64,000 nt of DNA from the NCBI RefSeq assembly GCF_000376825.1, contig NZ_AQXW01000004.1, positions 1,488,001 to 1,552,000 on the forward strand, written 5' to 3'. The DNA is from Demetria terragena DSM 11295 (GTDB taxonomy: Bacteria; Actinomycetota; Actinomycetes; Actinomycetales; Dermatophilaceae). The translations under genes were made by a program, and so were the position numbers. Below are positions 54,445-63,467 of the stretch, one piece after another. The notes below the pieces were generated by a model. That model did no database searches and was not told where the DNA came from. It worked only from the letters and a program-made list of their open reading frames with translations. Within the stretch, counting starts at the first letter, position 1. Each line of letters opens with the position of its first letter.

Positions 54445-54624
54445 CTAGTCGGTGGTGTTATCTGGCGGGCGTGTTGTGGAAGATTCCTGCGCGCTTTCCC
54501 ACTCCCGGACCGCCGAACGTTCCCGACGATCGGCTTCAAGGATGTGCTTCATCACGACGTAGAAGAGGTAGAGCAGGCCGACTGTGGGCAACAGGGCTGC
54601 GATGTACTTCCACAACTCTGACAA
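54445..54624 (-). CDS. Small membrane protein upstream of lsr2 (TTG start)
   Basis: Read directly: TTG 54624, seven bases after GAGAGG, to TAG at 54445, 59 residues. One membrane helix (YIAALLPTVGLLYLFYVVMKHI) followed by a charged tail EADRRERSAVREWESAQ. Similar short proteins with this WKYIxALLPTVGLL start are common in actinobacteria. Its position upstream of lsr2, in the same direction, is noted; function unknown. Confidence 0.75.
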   Translation of the reverse strand: MSELWKYIAALLPTVGLLYLFYVVMKHILEADRRERSAVREWESAQESSTTRPPDNTTD

Positions 54625-54695
54625 CGTTGCGCCTCTCGCACGATTCGGGCTGACAACCGAGGATATCCCGGGCCCCCTCGAGCCTGCTGCTCGCC

Positions 54696-55208
54696 CTAGA
54701 ACAGCGTGCTGCCTAGCCGTGAGCGTTCCAACTCCAGGAGGACCTTCTTATTCTCAATACCCCCGCCATAGCCGGTCAGATTTCCGCTGGCGCCGATGAC
54801 GCGATGGCAGGGAACGATGATCGAGATCGGATTCTTGCCGTTCGCTAGGCCGACCGCCCGGCTCGCGCTGGGCCGACCGATAGCGGCGGCGAGGTCCCCG
54901 TAACTCCAGGTGTCTCCGTACGGAATATCACGCAAAGCATTCCATACGATCTGCTGGAACTCTGTGCCCTGCGCCTTCGTTGGAACACCAAATTCAGAAC
55001 GCTCACCCACAAAATACTCGGCAAGTTCTCTGCCTGCCGCGACGAGCAGGTCATCGAATGGCGCATTCGGCCCGACCTCTGACATGTCGGGATAGTGCTT
55101 GCCAGCTCGCAGGTAGACACCCGAAACGGCATTTCCGTTGGCGACAACCAGTACCTGACCTACCGGAGTGTCCTCCAGGAGCAGGTGTCGAATCGTCGAG
55201 GGTTTCAT
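54696..55208 (-). CDS. ogt: Methylated-DNA--protein-cysteine methyltransferase
   Basis: 170 residues with active site PCHRV (Cys134), the HTH FQQIVWNALRDIPYGDTWSYGDLAAAIGRP and Arg/Asn finger region SRAVGLANGKNP. It directly reverses O6-alkylguanine. It overlaps the Ada-AlkA gene by four bases, giving an alkylation-repair operon. Confidence 0.95.
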   Translation of the reverse strand: MKPSTIRHLLLEDTPVGQVLVVANGNAVSGVYLRAGKHYPDMSEVGPNAPFDDLLVAAGRELAEYFVGERSEFGVPTKAQGTEFQQIVWNALRDIPYGDTWSYGDLAAAIGRPSASRAVGLANGKNPISIIVPCHRVIGASGNLTGYGGGIENKKVLLELERSRLGSTLF

Positions 55209-56692
55209 GCGGTGGCCTCCTGAGGAATGTGGTTTATTTCATGGTCGCTGGTAGCCCAGAGGTGTTGTGTGGCATAGGCCCGCCACGGACTCCACGCTCG
55301 AGATATTCGGTCCAGAACGTCGCCTCGCAACGGCGCATTGATGGCGACAAGGCCAGCGCGAACTCCCAGATCGGTGGACGGAAAGGCGTCGGGGTCGCCC
55401 CACCCTCGCATCGCGATTGACTCGACTGTCCAGGGACCGATTCCGGGCATCGCATTCAGGCTGGCCCGGGTCTGTTCCGGATCGCACGCTGGCGACACGT
55501 CCACGCCATCGGCCAACTCGGCCGCGAGGTGAAGGACGGCCTGCCGTCGCTGTTTGGGCATCGCCAAATCTCTCGGGTCGATCTGGGCGACGATGTCCGG
55601 AGCCGGGAAAGTATGCGTGATGCCGCCCACCGGCTCGACAAGAGAGGTGCCATGTGACGCCACGACGCGGGCGGCCAGAGTTTGTGCGGCGCGCGTCGAC
55701 ACTTGCTGGCCCAGGACAATGCGTAGCGCCATCTCTGCCGCGTCGGCCGAACGCGGCACCCGACGTCCCGGGGCGGCGCGAACGAGCGGTCGCAAGGACG
55801 GGTCCCTCGCGAGCGTTTCGTCGATGGCTTCGGGGTCCGCGTCCAGGTCCAGCAACCAGCGGCATCGGCTGACGGCGCCACTCAAATCGCGTAGGTCCGC
55901 GAGCCAGAACCGAGCAGCCACGTGATCATCGTGCGGCGTCAGTGCCACCACGGCGGGCCCGTGGGCCAACCGCAGGGCTCGTCGGTATGCACCGCCTCGC
56001 CATTCCTCCACACCAGGAACGGCGGTCGCTGCCAGGTGGCCAAACAGGTTGTCCGGAAAGAAGGGCGGCCGGAACGCGAGTCGCACCGACACGTGGTGCC
56101 AGGCACCATCGGATTGCACCCCGGCACCACGCCGGCGCCGCGCGCGAAGTTCTCGAGGCGAGCACGCGTACACGTCCTGAAGCGTCTGATTGAACGCCCG
56201 GATGCTGCCGAAGCCGGCAGCAAACGCCACCTCGGCCATCGTCAAGTCGGTGGTGTCGATCAGCACCCGCGCGGCCTGCGCGCGTTGGCTGCGCGCCAAC
56301 GCCAACGGACCCGCGCCTAGTTCGCCACGGACCTGGCGCTCGATCTGGCGCACGCTGTATCCCAACCGCTGGGCCAATCCTTCGACTCCGTCGCGGTCCA
56401 CCACACCGTCGGCGATCAGGCGCATCGCACGCGCCACAACATCGGCACGGACGTTCCATTCCGGCGAGCCCGGTGTGGTGTCGGGGCGGCATCGACGGCA
56501 GGCGCGATACCCACCGGCTTGCGCGGCCGCAGCGCTGGGATAGAACACCATGTTGGTCTCGCGGGGAGTCATCGCCGGGCAGCTCGGCCGACAGTAAATT
56601 CCGGTCGACTTCACTCCCGTGAAAAACCATCCGTCAAAACGTTGGTCACGGGATCGCACGGCCCGAACCTGGGCCTCGGTGGTGAAGTGCAT
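55205..56692 (-). CDS. alkA: Ada-type regulator fused to AlkA DNA-3-methyladenine glycosylase
   Basis: 495 residues from ATG 56692; a longer reading to 56929 overlaps the next gene antisense and is rejected. Order: Ada zinc domain with C34 (GIYCRPSC), C38, C65, C68; AraC HTH (QRLGYSVRQIERQVRGELGAGPLALARSQR...LTMAEVAFAAGFGSIRAFN); AlkA N-terminal domain; HhH-GPD glycosylase (RIVLGQQVST, LNAMPGIGPWTVESIAMRGWGDPDAFPSTDLG) with catalytic Asp in STDLG. It senses methyl phosphotriesters, activates repair genes and excises alkylated bases. Followed by ogt in the same operon. Confidence 0.95.
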   Translation of the reverse strand: MHFTTEAQVRAVRSRDQRFDGWFFTGVKSTGIYCRPSCPAMTPRETNMVFYPSAAAAQAGGYRACRRCRPDTTPGSPEWNVRADVVARAMRLIADGVVDRDGVEGLAQRLGYSVRQIERQVRGELGAGPLALARSQRAQAARVLIDTTDLTMAEVAFAAGFGSIRAFNQTLQDVYACSPRELRARRRRGAGVQSDGAWHHVSVRLAFRPPFFPDNLFGHLAATAVPGVEEWRGGAYRRALRLAHGPAVVALTPHDDHVAARFWLADLRDLSGAVSRCRWLLDLDADPEAIDETLARDPSLRPLVRAAPGRRVPRSADAAEMALRIVLGQQVSTRAAQTLAARVVASHGTSLVEPVGGITHTFPAPDIVAQIDPRDLAMPKQRRQAVLHLAAELADGVDVSPACDPEQTRASLNAMPGIGPWTVESIAMRGWGDPDAFPSTDLGVRAGLVAINAPLRGDVLDRISRAWSPWRAYATQHLWATSDHEINHIPQEATA

Positions 56693-56753
56693 GACTTCAG
56701 TGTCCCGGCCCAACGGCAAAAGAACTAGCCGAAATCCGACATGGACCAGGCAG

Positions 56754-57656
56754 TCACGGCGTCCGGTCTCGCAGGGCCTCTCGCAGGGCACCGACATGTT
56801 CGTGCGGCACCCGTCGTCCGGCGATCGCGCGCTCAGCTGTCGCGCGCGCCATCGTGCGGTACGCCTCCGCCACCTGCGGAGCATCGCGCTCCAATGCCTC
56901 AAGATGGCCCACCACGGTGCCCACGTCACCCCGCGAGACGGGGCCGGTCAAGGCTCGATCACCACGCTGAAGCACGTTATCGAGGCTCGCCTCCATCAGG
57001 GGCCGCAAGACCCGCTCCGGGTCGTCGACTCCCACGGTGCGGAGAATCTGCATCGCCTGTGTTACCAGGGTGATCGTGTGATTGGCGGCATGAGTCAGCG
57101 CCGCGTGATAGGTCACCCGGTCCCCCGGTGGGAGGGCGAACGGTTCTCCTCCCAGATCCATCACGATCGACTGTCCAACAGCTAGACCTTCTGCCAATCC
57201 AGTGACAGCACAAGGAGTTCCGACCAATCGATCAATGTCTTTGGCCTCACCACTGAAGGTCATGGCCGGGTGCAAGGCGAAGACCAACCCGCCGCGCTCC
57301 GTGACCGGGGCAAGCGGCTCAAGGCCCAACGCACCGGCGACATGGGCCACGATCTTGGGCTCGTCGAACAGTCCGAGAGTGGCGAATCCCCTGATGACAG
57401 AGGCGATCTGGTCATCCGGAATGGTGACCAGAATGAGATCCGCGCGCCGGACCACCTCATCGGGCGAAACGATCGGAACTCCTGGAAGGAGTCCTTCTGC
57501 GCGCTGCACGGACGCATCGCTGACCGCGGAAACCGCGACCACCAGGTGCCCCGCGTCACGCAGCCCTGCGCCGAGGACGGCGCCAACCCGTCCGCACCCC
57601 ACCACCCCAACGCGCAACGTGGGGCGAGCTCCTTCGTCCATGTGGGACTCCTTCAC
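56754..57656 (-). CDS. Rossmann-like/DUF2520 oxidoreductase-like protein
   Basis: 300 residues (the in-frame ATG at 57641 is also possible). N-terminal NAD(P)-binding GCGRVG (20-25), LHPAMTFSG, and the DUF2520 C-terminal domain (YHAALTHAANHTITLVTQAMQIL). In many actinobacteria this family stands next to panC/panD, which are not seen here. Ketopantoate-reductase-like in fold; substrate unproven. Confidence 0.87.
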   Translation of the reverse strand: MKESHMDEGARPTLRVGVVGCGRVGAVLGAGLRDAGHLVVAVSAVSDASVQRAEGLLPGVPIVSPDEVVRRADLILVTIPDDQIASVIRGFATLGLFDEPKIVAHVAGALGLEPLAPVTERGGLVFALHPAMTFSGEAKDIDRLVGTPCAVTGLAEGLAVGQSIVMDLGGEPFALPPGDRVTYHAALTHAANHTITLVTQAMQILRTVGVDDPERVLRPLMEASLDNVLQRGDRALTGPVSRGDVGTVVGHLEALERDAPQVAEAYRTMARATAERAIAGRRVPHEHVGALREALRDRTP

Positions 57657-57698
57657 ACCATCCGACTGCGAGGCACGCTAGCGCCCTACCCTGATCGG

Positions 57699-58634
57699 AT
57701 GACATGGCGTCCATGGGAATCTGCCTGGCACGACGCGTTGTATGGACCCAATGGCTTCTACCGCCGCCACGAGGGACCTGCCGGACACTTCGCGACGTCG
57801 GCTCAAGGCATCCCCGGGGTCGGCAGGGTTCTGGCACAGGCGGTCTTGGCGCTCATGGCCAGGCACGAGCTTGGCTCATTCGTCGAGATCGGGTCTGGCC
57901 GCGGAGAACTCCTGACGACTCTGCGGACACTCGATCCCGACATCCGCCTGCAAGGGTGCGATGTGGTTCCCCGACCGGTCTATCTGCCCGACTCCATCGA
58001 GTGGCTGGAGTCACCGGGCGGTTCAGGACTGCCTGACGGACCGTTCACTGACTCGTTGGTCTTCGCCCACGAATGGCTGGATGTGATTCCGGTACCCGTT
58101 GTGGAATTGGGCACGGACGGTCCTCGTCTCGTGGAGGTCGATTCGGACGGAGATGAACGTCTGGGCGGCTCCCCGTCTCAGGAGGACCTCGGATGGTGCG
58201 AAGACCATTGGCCCCTCACGGAGTTCGGCGCTCGGGCCGAAATCGGTAGGCCTCGAGAGATCGCCTGGGAAGCCCTCTGCGAGCGCTCACCGGGCTCACT
58301 CGTCGTCGCGGTCGACTACGGGCACGAAATATCCGCCCGACCGCTCTATGGCAGCCTCACCGCATTCGTCAGCGGGCGCGAGGCCATGCCCCTACCTGAC
58401 GGTTCGCGCGACATCACCGCGCACGTGGCTGTCGACACCCTGGTGGCTGCTCGACGGGTTTCCCAGCACGATGTGCTGCACGAGCTCGGCGTCATTCCTC
58501 CGCGGCCAGACCACGACTTGGCGCGCACCGACCCGCCGTCCTATCTCGCCGCGCTCGCCCACCGCCAGGCGGCACAACATGCCAGCGCCAGCCCCGGGCT
58601 CGGCGACTTCTGGTGGGTACTGCGAAAAACCTGA
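57699..58634 (+). CDS. MidA/NDUFAF7-like SAM-dependent methyltransferase
   Basis: 311 residues from ATG 57699. Motif I FVEIGSGRGELL (62-73), FAHEWLDVIPVPVVEL and VAVDYGHE are typical of the MidA (PF02636) family, whose eukaryotic member methylates an arginine of a complex I subunit. The orphan nuoD 4 kb away makes this notable but gives no proof of a link. It ends two bases from the converging neighbour. Confidence 0.88.
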   Translation: MTWRPWESAWHDALYGPNGFYRRHEGPAGHFATSAQGIPGVGRVLAQAVLALMARHELGSFVEIGSGRGELLTTLRTLDPDIRLQGCDVVPRPVYLPDSIEWLESPGGSGLPDGPFTDSLVFAHEWLDVIPVPVVELGTDGPRLVEVDSDGDERLGGSPSQEDLGWCEDHWPLTEFGARAEIGRPREIAWEALCERSPGSLVVAVDYGHEISARPLYGSLTAFVSGREAMPLPDGSRDITAHVAVDTLVAARRVSQHDVLHELGVIPPRPDHDLARTDPPSYLAALAHRQAAQHASASPGLGDFWWVLRKT

Positions 58635-58635
58635 C

Positions 58636-59625
58636 TTAGGACGATGGCTTCAGGCGAATGCTGTCGAGGATCTTCTCGAAGGTCTTCTCGTCCAGACCGC
58701 CCTTCGCCGACTTCAACCGTGACGCGACGACAGTGGCTGACCCACTGGACGTCGGCACCGTGGTGACGACAAGGTCGCGCTCTCGCTTCTCACAGAAATC
58801 TTCATCGAGCGACCACGGCACGGACGTGCGGATCTGGACCGCATTGGTCTTGCCGTTGTTGACCTTCACATCTTTCGCGACACCCTCCTTGTACTTCACC
58901 CGGGACTTGCCATCGCTCTTCAGCGACATGGTCTCGAGGAATTGGCTCGAGACGGAGCTCGCCGCCGACAGCGGGTCGGAGCCGGAGGTCGACTTGATGA
59001 ACCCGATGAACCCCAGTGAGGTGTTTGGCTTCGCCTCGCAGTGTTTGATGCGAAAGACGGCGGGACCATCCACGAACGCACCGGCGAGCGGGTTCCTCGG
59101 GTCTGGATATCCGTACCGGCCATCCTCGAAACTCCAGGTTGGCGCGCTCTGACCGTGCATGTTCTGAAACGTTTCGGACTCTGGCGGCACGTCGAACATC
59201 AACGGTGAGTCTTCTATCGCCCCGACCCGCCATCCTTGGGTGATCGGCGTGTAGGCCGATGTTGTGGTGGACGCTCCCGGGCCCGCTGACGTCGAACTCG
59301 TACTGGCCGCCGTCGGGGTCGCCGTCGTCACTGTCTGTGTCTCCGACTCGTCGCTTCCCGCCTGACTCACCCAGTACGCCCCGCCTCCAGCGATCGCCAA
59401 GGCCGCCACGACCGCCACACCGATGGCCACACCTTTGCCCCCGCCACCCCCACTATCCGGCTCGCGGTGTGTCGGGGGCGAGGCAGGCGAGGGATCAGGC
59501 TGCGGCTGGGGAGTGCCGTAGTAGCGCTCCTGGCCATGGCCAGGAGTGCCGTAGTAGCGCTCCTGGCCATGGCCGAACTCGTTGTCTCGCCACTCTTCTG
59601 GGGGACCCCAGTTGCCCGAACTCAC
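58636..59625 (-). CDS. Membrane-anchored protein A with GHGQERYYG repeats
   Basis: 329 residues from GTG 59625 (AGAAGGG seven bases upstream; by analogy with its paralogue it starts SSGNWGPP; an ATG at 59646 also exists). Cytoplasmic N-terminus with EWRDNEFGHGQERYYGTP followed by a second GHGQERYYGTP, a Gly tract, a membrane helix (GVAIGVAVVAALAIAGGGAYWVS), a Thr/Ser linker, and a ~200-residue extracytoplasmic domain. Paralogous to the next gene. Function unknown. Confidence 0.82.
   Translation of the reverse strand: MSSGNWGPPEEWRDNEFGHGQERYYGTPGHGQERYYGTPQPQPDPSPASPPTHREPDSGGGGGKGVAIGVAVVAALAIAGGGAYWVSQAGSDESETQTVTTATPTAASTSSTSAGPGASTTTSAYTPITQGWRVGAIEDSPLMFDVPPESETFQNMHGQSAPTWSFEDGRYGYPDPRNPLAGAFVDGPAVFRIKHCEAKPNTSLGFIGFIKSTSGSDPLSAASSVSSQFLETMSLKSDGKSRVKYKEGVAKDVKVNNGKTNAVQIRTSVPWSLDEDFCEKRERDLVVTTVPTSSGSATVVASRLKSAKGGLDEKTFEKILDSIRLKPSS
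59511..59574. repeat. 33-bp tandem repeat coding GHGQERYYGTP
   Basis: GAGTGCCGTAGTAGCGCTCC... occurs twice with a period of exactly 33 bases (59511 and 59544), duplicating 11 residues of protein A. Near-identical copies indicate a recent duplication. Confidence 0.85.
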
Positions 59626-59668
59626 ATCATGACCCTTCTGCTCCACCGATCCACCCGTGCACTGGCCA

Positions 59669-60604
59669 TTAGGACGCCGGCCGGAGGGAGTTGAGGATGG
59701 CGTTCCACTGACGATCCGGAATGGAGTCCGGGTGACCAGTCCGTCGGTAGGCCACCATCGTCGCGGTGCCCTTGCCCGTCTCGAAGGCTGTCACCACGAG
59801 TTCCGTGCCAGTCGCATTGCAGCTCTTCGCATCGGAGTCTGTGTGAGCGACGGTCCCCGTGACCTGAACAGCAGGAACCTTGTGACCCGTCAGGACCACG
59901 CTCTTGGGTGGGTTTTCCTTGATCTTTTCCTTCTTACCGTCATTCGTCGTCCCCAGCGCGTCGATCCATCTGCGGAACTCGCCGCTTGCTGCGCCGAGCG
60001 GCTCCTCTGCGTGTCGGTTCGCCCACACCATCGTGCCCAGATCCCCCTGCTTGAGCGCGGCGCAGTAGTCCGGGCGATATTCCGTCGGACCGTGACCCAA
60101 CACCGGCGATCCACCTTTGGGAAGGATCCCGGCTAGATCGCGAGGATCTGACGGCATGTCCCAGATCGGCATCACCTTGTCGTGTGCCGCCTTGTAACTC
60201 CCCGCGGGCGGAACGTCGAACATCGCGTTGTCCTGATCAGTGCCACGATTGGTCTGCGGCGCCGCGGGGTCCTCGGTCGGCGGGCTCGAGCTTGATGACG
60301 AGGACGGTCCACTCGAGGGTGACTGGCTCGTCGCCACGGTCTGCGTCTCCTCGTCCCCGCCGAGCATCTGCACGGCGACAACCACTCCGACGACGAGGCC
60401 GACGGCCACGAGGCAACCGACACCGATCAACGCCACCTGTCGACCGTTGCCCCCACCGGATTTCGTCGGTCCCGGCGCCCGGTCGGGCTGCTGCATCGGC
60501 GGTGGGGACTGCGGCTGCGGTTGGCGGCCGTAGTAGCGCTCTTGCCCATGACCGAACTCGTTGTCTCGCCACTCATCTGGGGGACCCCAGTTACCCGAAC
60601 TCAC
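59669..60604 (-). CDS. Membrane-anchored protein B, paralogue of protein A
   Basis: 311 residues from GTG. Starts SSGNWGPPDEWRDNEFGHGQERYYG with one copy of the repeat, then a Pro/Gln linker, a membrane helix (VALIGVGCLVAVGLVVGVVVAVQML), a Ser/Pro linker and an extracytoplasmic domain related in layout to protein A (MFDVPPAGSYKAAHD vs MFDVPPESETFQNMHG). The pair arose by tandem duplication. Function unknown. Confidence 0.82.
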   Translation of the reverse strand: MSSGNWGPPDEWRDNEFGHGQERYYGRQPQPQSPPPMQQPDRAPGPTKSGGGNGRQVALIGVGCLVAVGLVVGVVVAVQMLGGDEETQTVATSQSPSSGPSSSSSSSPPTEDPAAPQTNRGTDQDNAMFDVPPAGSYKAAHDKVMPIWDMPSDPRDLAGILPKGGSPVLGHGPTEYRPDYCAALKQGDLGTMVWANRHAEEPLGAASGEFRRWIDALGTTNDGKKEKIKENPPKSVVLTGHKVPAVQVTGTVAHTDSDAKSCNATGTELVVTAFETGKGTATMVAYRRTGHPDSIPDRQWNAILNSLRPAS

Positions 60605-60670
60605 ATCTCTACCCGTCTACTCGCTCATGGCCTCATGCGTTCTGACGCAACGCCCCTGCATGTGGCTCCG

Positions 60671-61219
60671 TCATTGTGCCGACTGTCGAGCCCGGTACGC
60701 CGCCACATTGGCTCGATTGCCACATCCGCCGTCGCAATATCGCCGGGATCGGTTCTTGGACAGGTCAACTAGCGCGGCCTCGCAATCTTCAGCCGCACAA
60801 CGACTCAGCCGCTGAAGCTCACCGGCGCGGACGACATCAACAAGCGCCATCGCGACCTCCACCGCCATGCGCGTGGCCAGTGGCGCATCGTGGGTCGTGG
60901 CGTGCAGATGCCAATCCCACTCGTCATGGCGTACCAACTGCGGGACGGCCTGGGCCTCCGAGAGCATCGCATTGGTCTCGCTCACCAGTTCAACCTCATC
61001 CAACTCCCAGAGCCGAACGAGGCGGGTACGCAACTCGTGCACACCACGCAACTCGGCCTCATCCCGATCGTGTCGCCCGGTCCAGCCCCACTCGGCGTAG
61101 AACGCATCCAGCGCCGCGACATCGGGCAGCGACTCGCCATCACCGGACCAGTCGGGGTGGGTGTTGAGCAGTCCGACAGCGCTCGCCAACGCCACTTCGG
61201 TGTCATGAGTAAAAAGCAA
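60671..61219 (-). CDS. CGNR zinc-finger transcription factor
   Basis: 182 residues from TTG 61219 (CTAAGGAG eight bases upstream). C-terminal CGNR motif: SRCAAEDCEAALVDLSKNRSRRYCDGGCGNRANVAAYRARQ with four Cys ligands. The N-terminal ABATE-like domain may sense a ligand. It is divergent from the EamA transporter, 38 bases apart, and probably regulates it. Confidence 0.92.
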   Translation of the reverse strand: MLFTHDTEVALASAVGLLNTHPDWSGDGESLPDVAALDAFYAEWGWTGRHDRDEAELRGVHELRTRLVRLWELDEVELVSETNAMLSEAQAVPQLVRHDEWDWHLHATTHDAPLATRMAVEVAMALVDVVRAGELQRLSRCAAEDCEAALVDLSKNRSRRYCDGGCGNRANVAAYRARQSAQ

Positions 61220-61257
61220 TTTGACTCCTTAGCCGTCGGACTCATACTGTCAGGATC

Positions 61258-62238
61258 GTGATGCAGTTTAACTCCTTACACGATCGAGCTCGGCTGGGTT
61301 TGCCGTTGGCGATCGTGTCCGCCGCGGCGTTCGGAACCTCAGGAGCCTTCGCCAAGGCCCTCTTCACCGGCGGCTGGTCGCCCCTCGCGGCGGTCACCGC
61401 ACGCATTGGCATCGCCGCGATCGTCCTCGCGATCCCCGCGATGATTGCCATGAATGGCCGCTGGCATCTGCTCCGTCGAAACACCGGCACCGTGGCGCTC
61501 TACGGACTCGCCGGCGTCGCCGGGATCCAACTGCTCTATTTCCTGGCGATTGAACGCCTTTCAGTCGGCGTGGCGCTCATGCTCGAGTACCTCTCCCCGG
61601 TGCTGCTGGTGTTGTTGGCGTGGGCCACCTCCAAACGGGCCCCGTCGGCGATGACAGCCGCCGGCACCGTGACCGCCATGATCGGCCTGGCCCTCGTGCT
61701 GGAGATTTTCGGTGGCGTTCAACTCGACCTACTTGGTGTGATCTTCGCACTCGGCGCCTCGGTGTGCTCGGCAACGTACTTCCTCGTCGCGGCCAGCACC
61801 CGAGAAGACGGGCTACCTCCCATGGCGCTCACCGGATTCGGACTCCTCGCGGGGCTAGCGTCGCTCGTGGTCGTCGCGCTGACCGGCGTCATCCCGTTTG
61901 AAGTTTCCGCTGACGATGTCGTGCTGATGGATTCGAGCGTCAGCATCGTGGTGCCGCTGATCGGACTCGGGCTGGTCGCCGCGGCGCTCGCCTACAGCAC
62001 CGGTCTGATCTCGGCCCGAATCCTCGGATCGCGGGTTGCGTCCTTCGTGGCGCTGGCCGAGGTGCTCTTCGCGGTGCTCTTTGCCTGGATCGCCCTCGGT
62101 GAGATCCCGCGCGCCGTTCAACTCCTCGGTGGAGTGCTCATCGTCTCTGGGGTCATCCTGGTTCGGTTGGCCGAGCGCGACGAGGATGAGCCGAACACGC
62201 CCGCTATGACGCTGGGTCGGGAGCACGAGGCGGTCTGA
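61258..62238 (+). CDS. EamA/DMT-family transporter
   Basis: 326 residues with ten membrane helices in two EamA repeats ([66 protein letters not shown]). Start GTG 61258 or ATG 61261. Candidate metabolite or amino-acid exporter, likely controlled by the divergent CGNR protein. Confidence 0.92.
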   Translation: MMQFNSLHDRARLGLPLAIVSAAAFGTSGAFAKALFTGGWSPLAAVTARIGIAAIVLAIPAMIAMNGRWHLLRRNTGTVALYGLAGVAGIQLLYFLAIERLSVGVALMLEYLSPVLLVLLAWATSKRAPSAMTAAGTVTAMIGLALVLEIFGGVQLDLLGVIFALGASVCSATYFLVAASTREDGLPPMALTGFGLLAGLASLVVVALTGVIPFEVSADDVVLMDSSVSIVVPLIGLGLVAAALAYSTGLISARILGSRVASFVALAEVLFAVLFAWIALGEIPRAVQLLGGVLIVSGVILVRLAERDEDEPNTPAMTLGREHEAV

Positions 62239-62255
62239 CCGGCATACTTGCGGTC

Positions 62256-63422
62256 ATGACCCAGGCACCGCAGGAACTGACCGTTGGCGTGGGCGCGGGC
62301 GGCCTCGCGACGGCCGACATGGTGCTGAACATTGGGCCACAGCATCCGGCGACGCACGGCGTACTCCGATTGCGCATTGTGCTCGACGGAGAACGCATCC
62401 TTAGCGCTGAGCCCATCGTCGGCTACATGCACCGCGGCGCGGAAAAACTCTTCGAGGTACGCGACTATCGCCAGATTCTGGTGCTGGCCAATCGGCATGA
62501 CTGGTTGTCGGCCTTCAGCAACGAGATCGGACTCGTGCTGACCATCGAGCGCATGCTCGGCATGGACGTTCCCGAACGCGCTACCTGGACCCGCACCCTC
62601 CTCGCCGAACTCAACCGCGTCCTCAACCACTTGATGTTCCTCGGCTCCTACCCGCTCGAACTCGGCGCCATCACCCCCATGTTCTATGCCTTCCGCGAGC
62701 GCGAAGACCTGCAAGCGGTAATGGAAGAAATCTCCGGCGGGCGAATGCACTACATGTTCAACCGGGTTGGCGGTTTGCGTGACGACCTCCCGGCGGGCTG
62801 GCTGGATCGGACATCCGCGGCCATTGACCTCGTACGCGGCCGACTGCCTGACCTGGAAAGCATGTTGATCGGCAATGAGATCCTGCATGGGCGGACGCGC
62901 GGGGTGGGCGTTCTTGCCCCAGAATTGGCCCTCGAGTACGGCGTCTCCGGGCCGATCGCGCGGGCCAGTGGCATCGATGTTGATCTACGTCGCGACCAGC
63001 CCTACCTGGCCTACGAGGAGTTGTTCGCCAAGGGCGGGCCGGGACGGGTCGTGACTCGCACCGAGGGCGACTGCCTGGCGCGGCTCGAAGTGCTGTTGGA
63101 GCAGGTCCACGTCAGCCTCGATCTGGCTGAGGCCTGCGTGGACACGCTGCGCGGCCTCTCAGCCGGTCCGATCAATGTGCGTCTGCCGAAGGTCCTCAAG
63201 GTGCCCGAAGGGGATGGCTACACGGCCACGGAAAACCCGTTGGGCTTCAACGGCTATTACTTGGTGTCCCGGGGTGAGAAGACGCCGTGGCGGCTCAAAC
63301 TGCGGTCCGCGTCATTCAACAATGTGGCGGTGCTGCGCGAATTGCTCCCCGGCACCCTGCTCGCCGATATGGTCGCCATTCTCGGTTCGACGTTCTTTGT
63401 CGTCGGCGACGTCGATAAATAG
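62256..63422 (+). CDS. nuoD: Orphan NADH-quinone oxidoreductase subunit D-like protein
   Basis: 388 residues. Complex I 49-kDa family: [73 protein letters not shown], and the C-terminal [13 protein letters not shown]. It has the His of GPQHPATHG and Tyr-region residues of the quinone site. No other nuo genes flank it, and it is shorter than usual NuoD (about 430). It is likely a second, stand-alone copy; role uncertain. Confidence 0.88.
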   Translation: MTQAPQELTVGVGAGGLATADMVLNIGPQHPATHGVLRLRIVLDGERILSAEPIVGYMHRGAEKLFEVRDYRQILVLANRHDWLSAFSNEIGLVLTIERMLGMDVPERATWTRTLLAELNRVLNHLMFLGSYPLELGAITPMFYAFREREDLQAVMEEISGGRMHYMFNRVGGLRDDLPAGWLDRTSAAIDLVRGRLPDLESMLIGNEILHGRTRGVGVLAPELALEYGVSGPIARASGIDVDLRRDQPYLAYEELFAKGGPGRVVTRTEGDCLARLEVLLEQVHVSLDLAEACVDTLRGLSAGPINVRLPKVLKVPEGDGYTATENPLGFNGYYLVSRGEKTPWRLKLRSASFNNVAVLRELLPGTLLADMVAILGSTFFVVGDVDK

Positions 63423-63467
63423 TGTTAACTGGCTCACACCATTTGGTCGCAACCTGGGGGACACATC

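Noticed and set aside
54357-54539. 60-residue minus-strand frame starting MKPIVGNVRR
   Set aside because: It overlaps the better supported 59-residue membrane protein in another frame and has no recognisable features.
61208-61274. Repeat TTTGACTCCTTA / TTTAACTCCTTA around the CGNR/EamA starts
   Set aside because: The first is the complement of the CGNR ribosome site and the second is EamA coding sequence, so the likeness is probably chance.
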